A stretch of 64,000 nt of DNA from contig JAUKUA010000006.1 of the NCBI GenBank assembly GCA_030549175.1, positions 2,852,001-2,916,000 of the forward strand. Direction: 5' to 3'. This DNA is from Lasiosphaeris hirsuta. Lineage: Eukaryota > Ascomycota > Sordariomycetes > Sordariales > Lasiosphaeriaceae. Each line of letters begins with the position of its first letter. Position 1 is the stretch's first letter. A model generated the notes under the pieces. That model worked only from the letters and a program-made list of their open reading frames with translations. It was not told where the DNA came from and searched no databases. This document shows positions 1 to 9,978 of the stretch, piece after piece. Both the position numbers and the translations under genes were made by a program.

Positions 1-1516
1 TCCGCGCCAATGTTTCTTCCTTCTTTGCTGCGGCCTCGGTCAACCGCTTCTCCTCAGCGGCCTCGGCCGCCTGTGTAGCCGCCAGATCGACGTACTTCTC
101 GCCCGGGCGCTTAACTACAGGAGCGTCATCACCCTCGAGCGGCGCGAATATGGCGCGGAAAATGGCCGCCGTCATCTCGGTGTCCGCACGATCGAACTTA
201 ACGGTCATATCAACACGTCCGGGGCGGATGAGGGCCTTGTCAAGCTTCTCAATATGGTTGGTCGTCATGATCAGCACGCGGCCTTCCTGCGAGGCGACAC
301 CGTCGAGGATGTTGAGAAGACCGGAGAGCGAGAGACGACCGCTGGTGGATGTGGTGGTGATGCCATTACCGGGGGTTAGTTGGCCGGGAACCTTATCTTC
401 CTCGGGCGGCGCGTTGGTTGTGTCGTCCTTATTGACAGCGCCCTCGCGTGTATGCGTGAGACCTGCAGTGTCAATGTCCTCGAGCAGGACAACGCAACGA
501 CGCGGGAGTTCGGCAAAGAGCGAGGCGAGATTTTCCTCGTTGGCGGTAACGGAACTAAGACTGACGATGTAGATGCGCATCTTGAAGAATCCGGCGAGCG
601 CTAGGCTGAGCGACGACTTGCCGGTTCCAGGCGGGCCGTGGAGGAGGTAGCCACGGCGGTAGGGAATTCCCCGGTTGCTATACCACCGCCGGGTCGCTGG
701 GTCCAGGTAGTCAGTCACATCGTCAATCAGGTCCTTCTTGACTTTCTCGTTCAGAATGACGGTGGAAAAGGGGCGCGTAGCGCGCGACATGCTACGCTGC
801 CAGGTTGGGTCCGTCGAGCCGCTCCGACTAGTTCCGCGGTAGATGAGCGTCTTGGACTCGTCCTTCTTCATATAGGCTAGGCGAGCCTCGTGCAGGAGCT
901 CCTTGAGGATCCAGGGGTTGCGGCCGAAGCACGAGACAGATATTTCCTCCTTCTCGCTCGTCGAAAGGAATCCCGATTGTGTCTGGCCCTGGGTGCGGCG
1001 GAAGATGAGCAGGCGGCCCTTATACCAGAACCAGTGGCTTCCGAAAGTGGGCGTGTAGGCGAGATCCTTCTTCTTGCGTCGGCCGGCGTGATCCTCGGTG
1101 CCCTCACCATCCTCGTCGTCTTCGTAATCCTCGTTCCAGTCATAAAGGAACCAGCTGCGGGAGTTGAGATTGGTGTTGACGACGAAGCGACGCGCACCGC
1201 TCGCAAACTTTTGCTTGGCGACCCAGCCCATGAGCATATTGTAGATCTCATCGTCGGTGCGAATATCGACGACGGACATGAGGTATGCTTCAGTCAGGCT
1301 CCAGACGTACTCACTAAATGATTGCCAGGCAAAGGATAGGCCGCCGCACAACAGCACTAATGGGATGTAGATGTTGATGTCGATATGGAGGTACCTTTGA
1401 ATGGCGCCCGAGAAGGCTGAGAAGCCGGGGAAGAACCAGTCCAGGAGGACCATTTGGGGCGGTTCGGGGATTGCGCTCCCCTCAGCTGCGATCCGAGTGG
1501 TGGCAGTTGGATCCAT
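1..1516 (-). CDS. BCS1-type mitochondrial AAA ATPase (3' end outside window)
   Basis: The product is a BCS1-family AAA ATPase. The family chaperone sits in the mitochondrial inner membrane and helps insert the folded Rieske protein into complex III. The frame is open from the ATG at 1516-1514 to the window edge, 505 codons with no intron needed. A hydrophobic segment at about residues 47-64 fits the single BCS1 membrane anchor and is followed by a BCS1-like N-terminal region. Walker A GPPGTGKSS is at about residues 294-302. Walker B reads CVVLLEDID near residue 345. A sensor-1/arginine-finger block follows with NILDGV, TTNH and RPGR. The residues after about 440 (KRPGEKY, then an Ala/Glu/Lys-rich stretch) look like the variable C-terminus common in fungal paralogues. 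Filamentous fungi carry several BCS1-like paralogues, so this need not be the true complex III chaperone. The stop codon is not in the window. Confidence 0.88.
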   Translation of the reverse strand, partial: MDPTATTRIAAEGSAIPEPPQMVLLDWFFPGFSAFSGAIQRYLHIDINIYIPLVLLCGGLSFAWQSFSEYVWSLTEAYLMSVVDIRTDDEIYNMLMGWVAKQKFASGARRFVVNTNLNSRSWFLYDWNEDYEDDEDGEGTEDHAGRRKKKDLAYTPTFGSHWFWYKGRLLIFRRTQGQTQSGFLSTSEKEEISVSCFGRNPWILKELLHEARLAYMKKDESKTLIYRGTSRSGSTDPTWQRSMSRATRPFSTVILNEKVKKDLIDDVTDYLDPATRRWYSNRGIPYRRGYLLHGPPGTGKSSLSLALAGFFKMRIYIVSLSSVTANEENLASLFAELPRRCVVLLEDIDTAGLTHTREGAVNKDDTTNAPPEEDKVPGQLTPGNGITTTSTSGRLSLSGLLNILDGVASQEGRVLIMTTNHIEKLDKALIRPGRVDMTVKFDRADTEMTAAIFRAIFAPLEGDDAPVVKRPGEKYVDLAATQAAEAAEEKRLTEAAAKKEETLAR

Positions 1517-4500
1517 GATGGCAGTGTGTCCGGCTCCGGGAGAGGAACGGATGGGGCGACCAGGGAAGATGGAGAGAGGTGGGGGGGGGGGGGGGAGAGA
1601 GGGGGGAGTTGGCTAGAAACTCCCTCAGTGGTGTTGAGGATATTGCTGGGTTTGGCAAACAACTCTCTATTGACGATGGGACGATAAAGGGAGGGGTCGA
1701 CTTTATGGGCCTCTTGTCTCACATATACACAACGGAGGATGGTGACGGCTAGTGTCAAGAACGCAAGGCAGACACCGTTACTTTATATTCGTCATTTTTA
1801 CGTTCCTGTGTTCCTGTGTTGCCTCTCAACCCTTGCCCATGACCCGCCTGGGAAGGCAACAGCGCGGCGCATTTCATCAGAATCTCGACGGGTCTTTCCA
1901 TGTGAGTCCCTCCCGCTCACAGGTTGAAGCAGTGACCCCGCTAGTGACAGGGCTAGTGGCCGTGGGTGGGAGACGAACCCCAGTCTGCCGGGCTGTGTGG
2001 CGGCTCACGATTGCTCGCAGCCCCTGCTTGCTACACGACAAAGCATATCATGATTGCTTTGCAAACGCAGTCAGCACATACGGTTGCCTCTCAGTGGCCC
2101 TGGCTCGGGGCGCGTTGTGGTTGTGTGCACTACCTTATGCCTAGCCGGTTCCCTCCGGCCGGTCCTCATCGCAGCCCTAGCACAATGGGAGTCACAGCCG
2201 TTTCCGTGGGAGGGACAGTGGGGGAGGCTGACGGCTTGTTTTACAGCGGTGTGCGATTCGGTCATTGGGCTTTGATACGACCTCGCTAGGTACTTGCTAT
2301 ATACGTGCTTCGGGGGATATCGACTGCGCTTGGTAGATATCCATAATATATGTCCTTGTGGGTGTGTGGCTTTGCAAGATCGCCCGGCATCATGCTCGAG
2401 ACCCAGGGCTATTGCCGTCTTACTGCGCACTAAGTGCATGCCTAGGACATTGGCGAGTTGTGGGCAGGTTGATGCGGGTGGGTTTGCCCCCGCCGGTTAC
2501 CTATAGGTGCACCCAATACTAACTACGGCGGGCGTACATTCACATTCATCGAGAAGCGTCGCTGAGTGGAATACTAATCAATTTGTATTATGGTGCAAGT
2601 CTTGATAGAATCCATTGTGCGGCTCCACCAGTCTTGTATTGCGCACATACAAGTGTGATGTATCGTCGACGGCGGCTTTGTTTAGGCTGGTCCTCACGTC
2701 GATGACGGTATCAGCCACGATGTGTTGATCAAATTGATGGTCTTCCTAGTTTCAAAGAAAGAAAGCCAATTAGTGCGTCATAGTGAGCACCTACCGTTGG
2801 CTTGGGCCCAGCTCTTTGCTGGCACCAAGTGCCAACTCACCACCCGCGTGCCCGTGCTCGGCTGTGTCAGGTGATGAGGGCTTGACGAAATAAAGGTTTT
2901 CCAATGTGTTTCTGGTGCGATCGCGGGACGGCGCGACGGAGTGGGGAGGAGAAGGGGGACAAAAAATGTTTGCGGGGGAGGCGTTTGCTAGTCTCACAAC
3001 ATCTTGGCAGAGGCAAGGTGAGGAAAGTCGTCCTCAGTGAGGACTCCTCACAAGCATCAGGGTGCGCCAAGTTTCGCATGCCCCCCCCCGGCTGCCTCTT
3101 TTCCATAAAAAAAGCCACCATGAGGAAACTCCGATGCACGTCATGGCAAAGTTTTTCCAGTGCGGCGCACATATCATGATGCCCAACTCCCGTCCTAGAT
3201 CCAGCAAATCACCAGCAGAGCCCATCTTCCTCAGACAGAAAAAATCTGCCCGCATATGTATCGCATGAGAAGTAAAGCCGCGATAGGCAGGCAGATAGAC
3301 AGCGCCCGCCGGGCGGGGGGGGCTGCGCACCCGGAGGAGGGAAATGGGAAGCACGAGCCGGTGCGCTTCCAACCGGTGGCCCCTCCCGGAAGGATAGCCC
3401 CCTCCCCGCTTGGAGGCCGTTCGTTCATTCTCCTGCCCTGTCGATTGGTCAATCAGAGGGATCCCTGGTGGCGCGTCGATCTGGGTTCTATCGCGCCCGG
3501 GCAGTGCCCCCCCCTAGCCGGGGGCTGCCTGCCTTCCAGGCGCGCTTCGTGGGGTTGCGGAAACCCCGCTCTAGGTAGGTAGGTTCTCACCTCGAACCGA
3601 ATCCAATGAGGGGGGAAGGCGGCAGGAGGGATGACGGATTGGGGGGCCTCAGCCGCAATTGCTCTGCGGGTTGTGAGTGTGTGCAAGAGCTGCCGAGATG
3701 CTATGTAAGTGAGTATGAGCTGGGCAGGATCACCAACTTGGTTTCTAGTGAAGTGAGAGGAAACGATGAAACTTGTGTAGCTCGGGCTCCTCCAGAGATG
3801 ATCATGCCAAGAACATAAATTTGAGGACTTTGTTCCTTCTTGCCCACCCCCCCCCCTACTTTTTTGAAAAGAGAAAATATGCCTCGTGGATATGTGAAAA
3901 AGGGGGAGGGGGTAAATGCCGGAAATGCGGGTTTTTTTTTGAAGCGAGGCTCCAAATCAGTTTTGTATTTTGCAAAGGCCTCTCTCTTCGGGACTTCAAT
4001 ATCCAATATCCATCTTCTTCAATGGCGGGAACGGTGTTCCGCACTAAGAGACAACCCAAGGTCAAAGTATCAGCCCTTTGAACGCCATCATCAAACTTAC
4101 CCTCACAGCGGTAGGCTAATATCCACCAGGGATCAACTCGTTCATTATGCTCGTATTCTCGCCCCATTCTGATCGAGAGCACTGCCGAGATGTTTAATAT
4201 CCCTTAACCCAGGCAAGCAAAAAACAAGAAACTGGCAGCATCCAACTTGCCACCTGATAAAACCCGAACAGGCCTTTGGTCGCTGTGTTTTGTTCCTCAA
4301 TTTCCACCCAGTATCTCCCAGACCCCCGTCCTCCCCCCTTCCTGTCACAAAAGACAAATATCACCACCACAAAAAAACGACACAGTTAGAAGTGTGGATC
4401 CATCCCGGCCCGTCAAGCACAGTGCCGGGATCAGTAAGTGGTAAGTAGTAGTATTACACAAACACAACATCCCATCAACCCCGTCCCAATTAAAACCTCA

Positions 4501-4614
4501 ACGCCATGCCACCGGGCCGTCGCCTCAGTGGAACCCCAAAACGCCGGGTCATGTCACAGTAGCAACCGTACCAAATCATCAAAACGTCATCATCACAGAG
4601 AAGAAACAAATATG
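1517..4614. other. Intergenic, no gene recognised
   Basis: This stretch lies upstream of the BCS1-like gene and downstream of the low-complexity gene, both on the minus strand. ORFs here are short, overlap on both strands and resemble no family I know. A run of 15 G at 1581-1595 lies about 65 bp upstream of the BCS1-like start. The block 3290-3560 is very GC-rich, and 3850-4000 carries alternating C-, A- and G-runs. Confidence 0.6.
1581..1595. repeat. Poly-G run (15 G)
   Basis: An uninterrupted run of 15 G is followed by GAGAGA and six more G. It lies in the presumed promoter or 5' UTR of the BCS1-like gene, where it reads as poly-C on the coding strand. Confidence 0.9.
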
Positions 4615-5487
4615 TCAGGGAATAAACACCTTGATCCCATTAGCATCAGGCACAAAACGCCCTCCCCCTCCGCCGGGTCCGCCCGGCCGTCCCATCGGCG
4701 GCGGCGGCGGCCCCCGCGAGAATGTCTGCGGCTGCGCCGTGTGCATGACGGGCGTCGAGGTCGACGGGCGTGTCGGCGGGGTGGAGCGGTTGGCATATAC
4801 GGGCTGGAACGTGCCCGGCGGTGGGGGAGGACGCTGCTGTTGCTGCTGGCCGGGCATCATGCCGGGCATCTGGCCCATCATGCCAGGGTGCATCATGCCG
4901 GGATGCATCATGCCGGGGGGCATCATCCCCGGCGGCATCATGCCTGGGCGCGGCTGGTAAGCGGGACCGCCGCCGCCGGGGCCGCCGGCAAACTCGTGGG
5001 CGCTGGCGTTGCTGCTGCTGTCGCTGTAGTCGTCTTCGTCGTCCTCCTCCTCGTCGTCCTCCTCGACGGTGGCGTGACGCCGCGTTTTGGGGTTGTACTG
5101 TTGCTGCCCGCTCCAGGCGTCGCGTACGCCCTGCTTGGAGGACCGGCCCGAGGCCGGCTTCGGCTTCTTGGCCCGGTAGGACCCGTGGTACGAGGCGTCG
5201 TCCTCACCGTACCAGTGCATATGCCTCGATTCGAGCAGGTAGATCTGCGAGTTCTGGCTGCTCCACGATGAGCCGCTGAACCCGGAGCCGTAGCTGTTGG
5301 TCTCAAAGTCGTCATAATTATACACCCGGACTCCGGTTATCTTTCTTGGGTCCTGCCCAGTGAGGTAGACCAGGGCCTTGACGGCTGTGGTCCGGGGGAG
5401 GCGGCGGTCCGTATACGATCTGGAACTGCCCCCCGACGAGCGCGAACCTGAGCTCGAGCTCGAGCTAGAGCGACTCGAGCGAGGCAT
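4615..5487 (-). CDS. Low-complexity Ser/Gly/Met-rich hypothetical protein
   Basis: This is an unrecognised 290-residue protein. The frame is open to 5607, but I chose the ATG at 5487 because the Ser/Arg-rich start after it (MPRSSRSSSS) looks native and the 40 codons before it look like 5' UTR. In order, I see an SR/SG-rich N-terminus (about 1-30), a more ordinary segment (about 33-115, with VKALVYLTGQDP and QIYLLESRHMHWYGEDD) that may be a small folded domain, and an acidic run of E/D (about 140-155). After these come about seven GMMPP/GMMHP/GMMGQ-type units, a short Gln run, several proline runs, and a Gly-rich tail ending in ANGIKVFIP. The mix of SR-like, acidic and Gly/Met/Pro repeats suggests an intrinsically disordered nuclear or condensate protein. 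That is inference only. Confidence 0.72.
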   Translation of the reverse strand: MPRSSRSSSSSSSGSRSSGGSSRSYTDRRLPRTTAVKALVYLTGQDPRKITGVRVYNYDDFETNSYGSGFSGSSWSSQNSQIYLLESRHMHWYGEDDASYHGSYRAKKPKPASGRSSKQGVRDAWSGQQQYNPKTRRHATVEEDDEEEDDEDDYSDSSSNASAHEFAGGPGGGGPAYQPRPGMMPPGMMPPGMMHPGMMHPGMMGQMPGMMPGQQQQQRPPPPPGTFQPVYANRSTPPTRPSTSTPVMHTAQPQTFSRGPPPPPMGRPGGPGGGGGRFVPDANGIKVFIP

Positions 5488-5865
5488 ATCTGATGGACAA
5501 AAGCCGGGCGATTTATATAATATAATGAGAGAAAAGAATTGGCAGGTCTTCCAGGGGTTAGCAGCCTTGCTGCTAGTGAGACGAATTGGTCGGGCAAACT
5601 GTGGCACACCTCTCGTTCCACACCGAAGCCTTCGGGAGGGTCACAAGGCGAGCAAGGGACGCTGATCCTTGGTAGTCAAGGCAGAAAGGAGAATTGTAGG
5701 GCGAGCGAGGGGAATCGTGGTCCGGGGAAATCCAGGGGATGTAGAGGAAAGAGGAGATCAACACCCAAGGAGACGGGCGTCGTCTTGTGAAATATGATGG
5801 GCAGTGCATGTCAGCAACGGTCGGGGGTGCTCACCTACTGCACAAGAGCAGACCACTACTAGGTA

Positions 5866-5885
5866 ACCATTCTGCACCATTCTGC
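5866..5885. repeat. Exact 10-bp tandem duplication
   Basis: ACCATTCTGC occurs twice head to tail and is followed by ACC. It is non-coding and lies in the long intergenic region. Confidence 0.85.
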
Positions 5886-8063
5886 ACCTCGCCCGGGCAA
5901 AGCGGCGGGCACGAGGCTGCAGCGTGCATGGTTTCACGCGCAGGACCAGGCAAGCCAGGCGTCGACGAGACGGGCAAGCCTAGCGCAAGCCGTAGACATG
6001 TCCTTTGGATCATGGAGTGGGCCATTGGCATTCGCGATGCAGTGCGGTTGGCCTGGTGCGTTCCCACAGCTCTGGAGCCTCACTGGCGATGCGAATGGAC
6101 GGGCACTTGATAGGTTGCAGTCGATCGGACGGCTACAGGCTGTGTGTGTGTGTTTGGTACACAAGCTGGGCGCCGGGCGATTGGCCGTCCACCTCTCAGC
6201 GGCTGCGCACCCCCTCCTTGGGCGTCCCAGTTGCGTCGAGCCACACGCCCTGCTTCGCTGCTCTGGAAGACCTCAGGACGCTGCAGCTGGTCTTGGATGT
6301 TGCATGAGTCGCAGCAAGCAGCTCCAAGCACCTCTCGGCGGTCAGGATGCGGCTATCCGCGTGCTTTGTCTCTCCCATTCCTCATTCGTGTTCTCCCCTT
6401 TTTGCTTGCCCACTGAATGGCCCGAGACTTGCGGTCCTGGAGGAATTGGGCAGCAAAGGCCAGACAGAGAGTATGGAGCTCAGGCCCGCCGAGTGAGGTC
6501 AGCGGTCGAGAAGCAACTGGAAGTGCTCAAAACCAATTCGAGCCTGAATTGGGAGTCATGAGAATCTCATCGTCAAGTGAGAGAAGGCTGCGGGGTGCTC
6601 CAAACAGGAGAGCGGGGTAGAGCTGACTCTAGGCGCGGTGCCCAGCTCAGCACCCGCAACCTAACCCATTGTACCCACACATACATGGAATGGGCACTGT
6701 GTTTGAAGAAGACAGGTACCTGCGAAGAACAGGCGATCGCTTCACACAAGGCCTTCTATGTCTGGTCACCGACCAACAAACTGCGGTGTATACGTGATAC
6801 GGTGCAACATTGATTGTCTCTGACGGGTTCTTATAAACAATGCGAGGCGGTGGCAGTGACTCGAAATGTCAAATCTGTGCCCAGCGCCCCGAGTCGTCAA
6901 AAGGACCAAACGTCTTCTTCGACGTCCCTGAGGGAGGTCATCGGGACAGCTGGTGCGAGGATAGGGCGGACTGAAAACAATTTGGTATCCAGCCATTGCC
7001 GAAGCCTTCCAATCCCATGTGCGGACGGCTGCGCTGGCAGCTACATCCAGCAGTCGTTCCAGATGCACCAAAGACAATTGCGGTCAGAGCTGTGGGACCG
7101 GATAGACTGGTCCACCAGGCCTGCGTCGGATCTCAAGCTTTTAAGGTCCGCTTCAGCCCGCAAGCAACCTTGGACGGTCACGGCCCGTGAGACGGAGGTT
7201 ACCCTCGAGCCGCATCTGCCAGGTCTATATTAGATGGTCCTACCTAGAAAAGCAATCCGATGGGCCTCAATTTCGAGCATGTTCAAGAGCCTGGCTCTGG
7301 AGCTGCCCTCATACCCCTCCTCTGCACCCCCCGTGACGCCCTATGTTGGCGAGGGCTGCGGGAGATGGACGTCGGCTGAGCAATGGTGCAGGTAGTTAAT
7401 CGGAACGTCGCTCCGGTGGCGGCTTTGGTGTGTGATACTTGAGAGTTGGGAGCCATTGCCAGCTTCTCACGCTACAGCCCGATGAGTCAAGACGAAAGAA
7501 GCTCTCCTCCCACTGCCGCTCTCCTCATCCTGTATTATTCTCACATCATTCAGAATGAAAGCGCAACCCGCATTGCCCCTGTGCAATCAGTGGTATGGCA
7601 AGGGGCAGGGAGTTCAGAGGGACATCGAAAGGCGGCTATTTCCGGAAGTCGCGCGGAATGTCGCTCGACCGGCTGTGTGATGACAACTCGCATGGTGTCA
7701 AAAACATTATACACATACTCTCGATTTAATCATGGAGGTTTCCAAGATTATAGTGCATGAGTGAAAGCATTTCACCCGAACATAGTGTAGGCTCGGGCAG
7801 CAAGGCACGAGGACAAGTCTTGAGGTATACTGTGCAGTATTCCTCGGCCCCGAACGCCTGAGCGGTTTGCAGACGGGTTGCAACACCCAAGTGGCACCCA
7901 AGTTTGCAGCTCAAGAGTCAAAGAGGCAAAGGACAGGGACGACAGGGTCGGTCAAGCACACCCCACAAATGTAATAACTCGAAACAGAGACCTACCGCGT
8001 CTGCATTTCGCTCCCCCTGCGCGATCGCGTCCTGCGTCACGAGTTTTACGCCTTCTTTTGCAT

Positions 8064-8089
8064 CCAGTTCGGCACTCCAGTTCGGCACT
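8064..8089. repeat. Exact 13-bp tandem duplication
   Basis: CCAGTTCGGCACT occurs twice head to tail without mismatch. It is non-coding. Confidence 0.88.
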
Positions 8090-9401
8090 AAGAAACCGGT
8101 ACCTTACTGCGAATGGGCGCCAGCCTAGCAGGAGAGCACTACCAAGGCGACTCGAGAGTGGCGCCATGTTTGCCCCAGTTGTTAACGTCTGGCCGGGGAA
8201 TGTTTAAGCTGGCCTCTTGGCTGGTAACCCGTACCAGGCACCGCCTATCAGGAGTGCATTTTGTTGCTCGATGACCTCCCACCGGGAGAGTTGGGTCGAG
8301 TTGACAGCACAGCAGGAGACGCACGGCGCAATGATTGACTGCGGTGGTCAGATCGCAGGGGGACTCAAGATCGCATACATGAAAAGGCGTGCGATGTGTT
8401 CTGTCCTATAAGGAGACCGGACACACCACTGCGAAATGTGCAGTGCTCACCTCATCGTCCCCGCCGAGCACTCTCAGCAGTACCCTCAGCAGTACTCTAA
8501 GCACGAAGATGCACACCTGGGGTGCGTTGGTCGATTGGCGATTGCGCGATGTCAGATGTTTTCCAAATATACGCCAACCGCAAGAGCCCAATGTGGTAAA
8601 GTCTGGCTAGCCGTTTCGGCTGCCGCTTGGTCTCCGGCGTTGCTACCAGCTAGGGCGTTAGCAGACCATAGGCTCAAATCGGCCGACGAATCCGAGGCCC
8701 GATAGATATTGGTTTACTGTGGGCAATAGATTGCGGTCGGTCTAGCCAGCAAAGCCCCCCGACCTTCAAAGGTTTTGCTAGGGTCGTTCTGTCCAGCTTG
8801 TCCAGTCATGAGCTACCGGCTCAAGCAACTGTGGTGACGATTGCTTCATTGATCTATCTGAGCAAGACGAGACGACAGGGCTGCCGCCAGGAACATACCA
8901 TCGGCCATCGGCCTTCGGCCATCAGCAAAGCAACTGACCCGACATGGGATCTCAGAATAAAGTGGTCGTTGGCAACAGGACAGGTGTGAAGGCGGAGAGC
9001 GGAGGACAAAGAGGCCGTCGTGAGCGCCGACGGCGGAATGAGGGAGCGGAAGGGAGCCAAGGTTTGAATGGCTGGCAGACGAGTCGCAATAAAGATTTTG
9101 TATTGTGGTTATTGTGATTATTTTACCCTTGGATAGGGCGAAGAGGACCAAAAGGCCCGTGAGAAAGACTACCGGAAGATGAGTCGCCCTGGCCCCGTGT
9201 CCCTGTGTGGATGTGCATCCATGTGTGTGGAGATCTCTGAGCGGGATCGAACTTGGCAGCCGGGTGAGCCCCACTGCCCACACTTCGCTGGACTGTGCGG
9301 TGCCCTGTGTGCTTTGGTGTGTGCGCTGCCAAGCGATCCGTTGGAAAGCATGGAGGCCAGGGAGGCCAGAGAGCCCCTCAACCAATGGAAGGCTGGTATG
9401 G

Positions 9402-9418
9402 CCCCCCCCCCCCCCCCC
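9402..9418. repeat. Poly-C run (17 C)
   Basis: An uninterrupted run of 17 C in non-coding DNA, about 560 bp upstream of the next plus-strand start. Confidence 0.88.
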
Positions 9419-9978
9419 AAACCCAAGTCCGAAACCAGCCAAACTGGCTTGTTCCTGAACTGTCCGAGGTCCTGCCTGGCTTGCTGCAGTTTCGACCACT
9501 CACCAGTCCAGTCCCGTCCGGCTGTTCTCACTCGACCCACCAGCCCTGGCGTTATCCATGGATATGTTTGTGTGTGGAGGGGCAGCACTACCTGCACTTC
9601 AACCCGCGCTCTTCCCATTCCCTCGCTGCCCTGTCCCTTTTCAGCCTGAGGTGGGCGCTCTTTCGTCTCTCCTTTTGGCACTCAACCACCACCGTTCGCC
9701 GTCCGCCATCTTCCATCCACACCACCACCGCACCCCTCCCGACGATTATCCCTGGTTATGTGCTCGTAGCCAGCAGTCCAGATACTGCACATACTCACCG
9801 TCGCCCTCGAATTCTCTCGACGCTCTCTTCCTTGGACACGCCGGAGCTACAGGCGTCGATGACCTGGCCGGGCCCCCGGCATCCGTCAATGACCATTTGA
9901 TGGTGCCACTGCCCACACTGCTCAACCTCCGTGTCCGCTAGTGCAACTGTCCGTCCGGACCGCAGCATCACCCGAACC

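Larger units (their letters stand above)
5488..9978. other. 4.5-kb divergent intergenic region, no gene recognised
   Basis: This region separates the minus-strand low-complexity gene from the plus-strand membrane-protein gene. No ORF in it looks like a known protein. It holds exact short tandem duplications at 5866-5885 (10 bp twice) and 8064-8089 (13 bp twice), and near-exact CTCAGCAGTA units around 8474-8495. It also has a run of 17 C at 9402-9418 and a pyrimidine-rich segment at about 9650-9770, typical of a fungal core promoter or 5' UTR for the gene starting at 9979. Confidence 0.6.

Noticed and set aside
9169..9681. 170-codon minus-strand ORF and overlapping 156-201-codon plus-strand ORFs around the C17 run
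   Set aside because: Long frames arise on both strands from the same GC-rich low-complexity DNA, and the region is the likely promoter/5' UTR of the gene at 9979.
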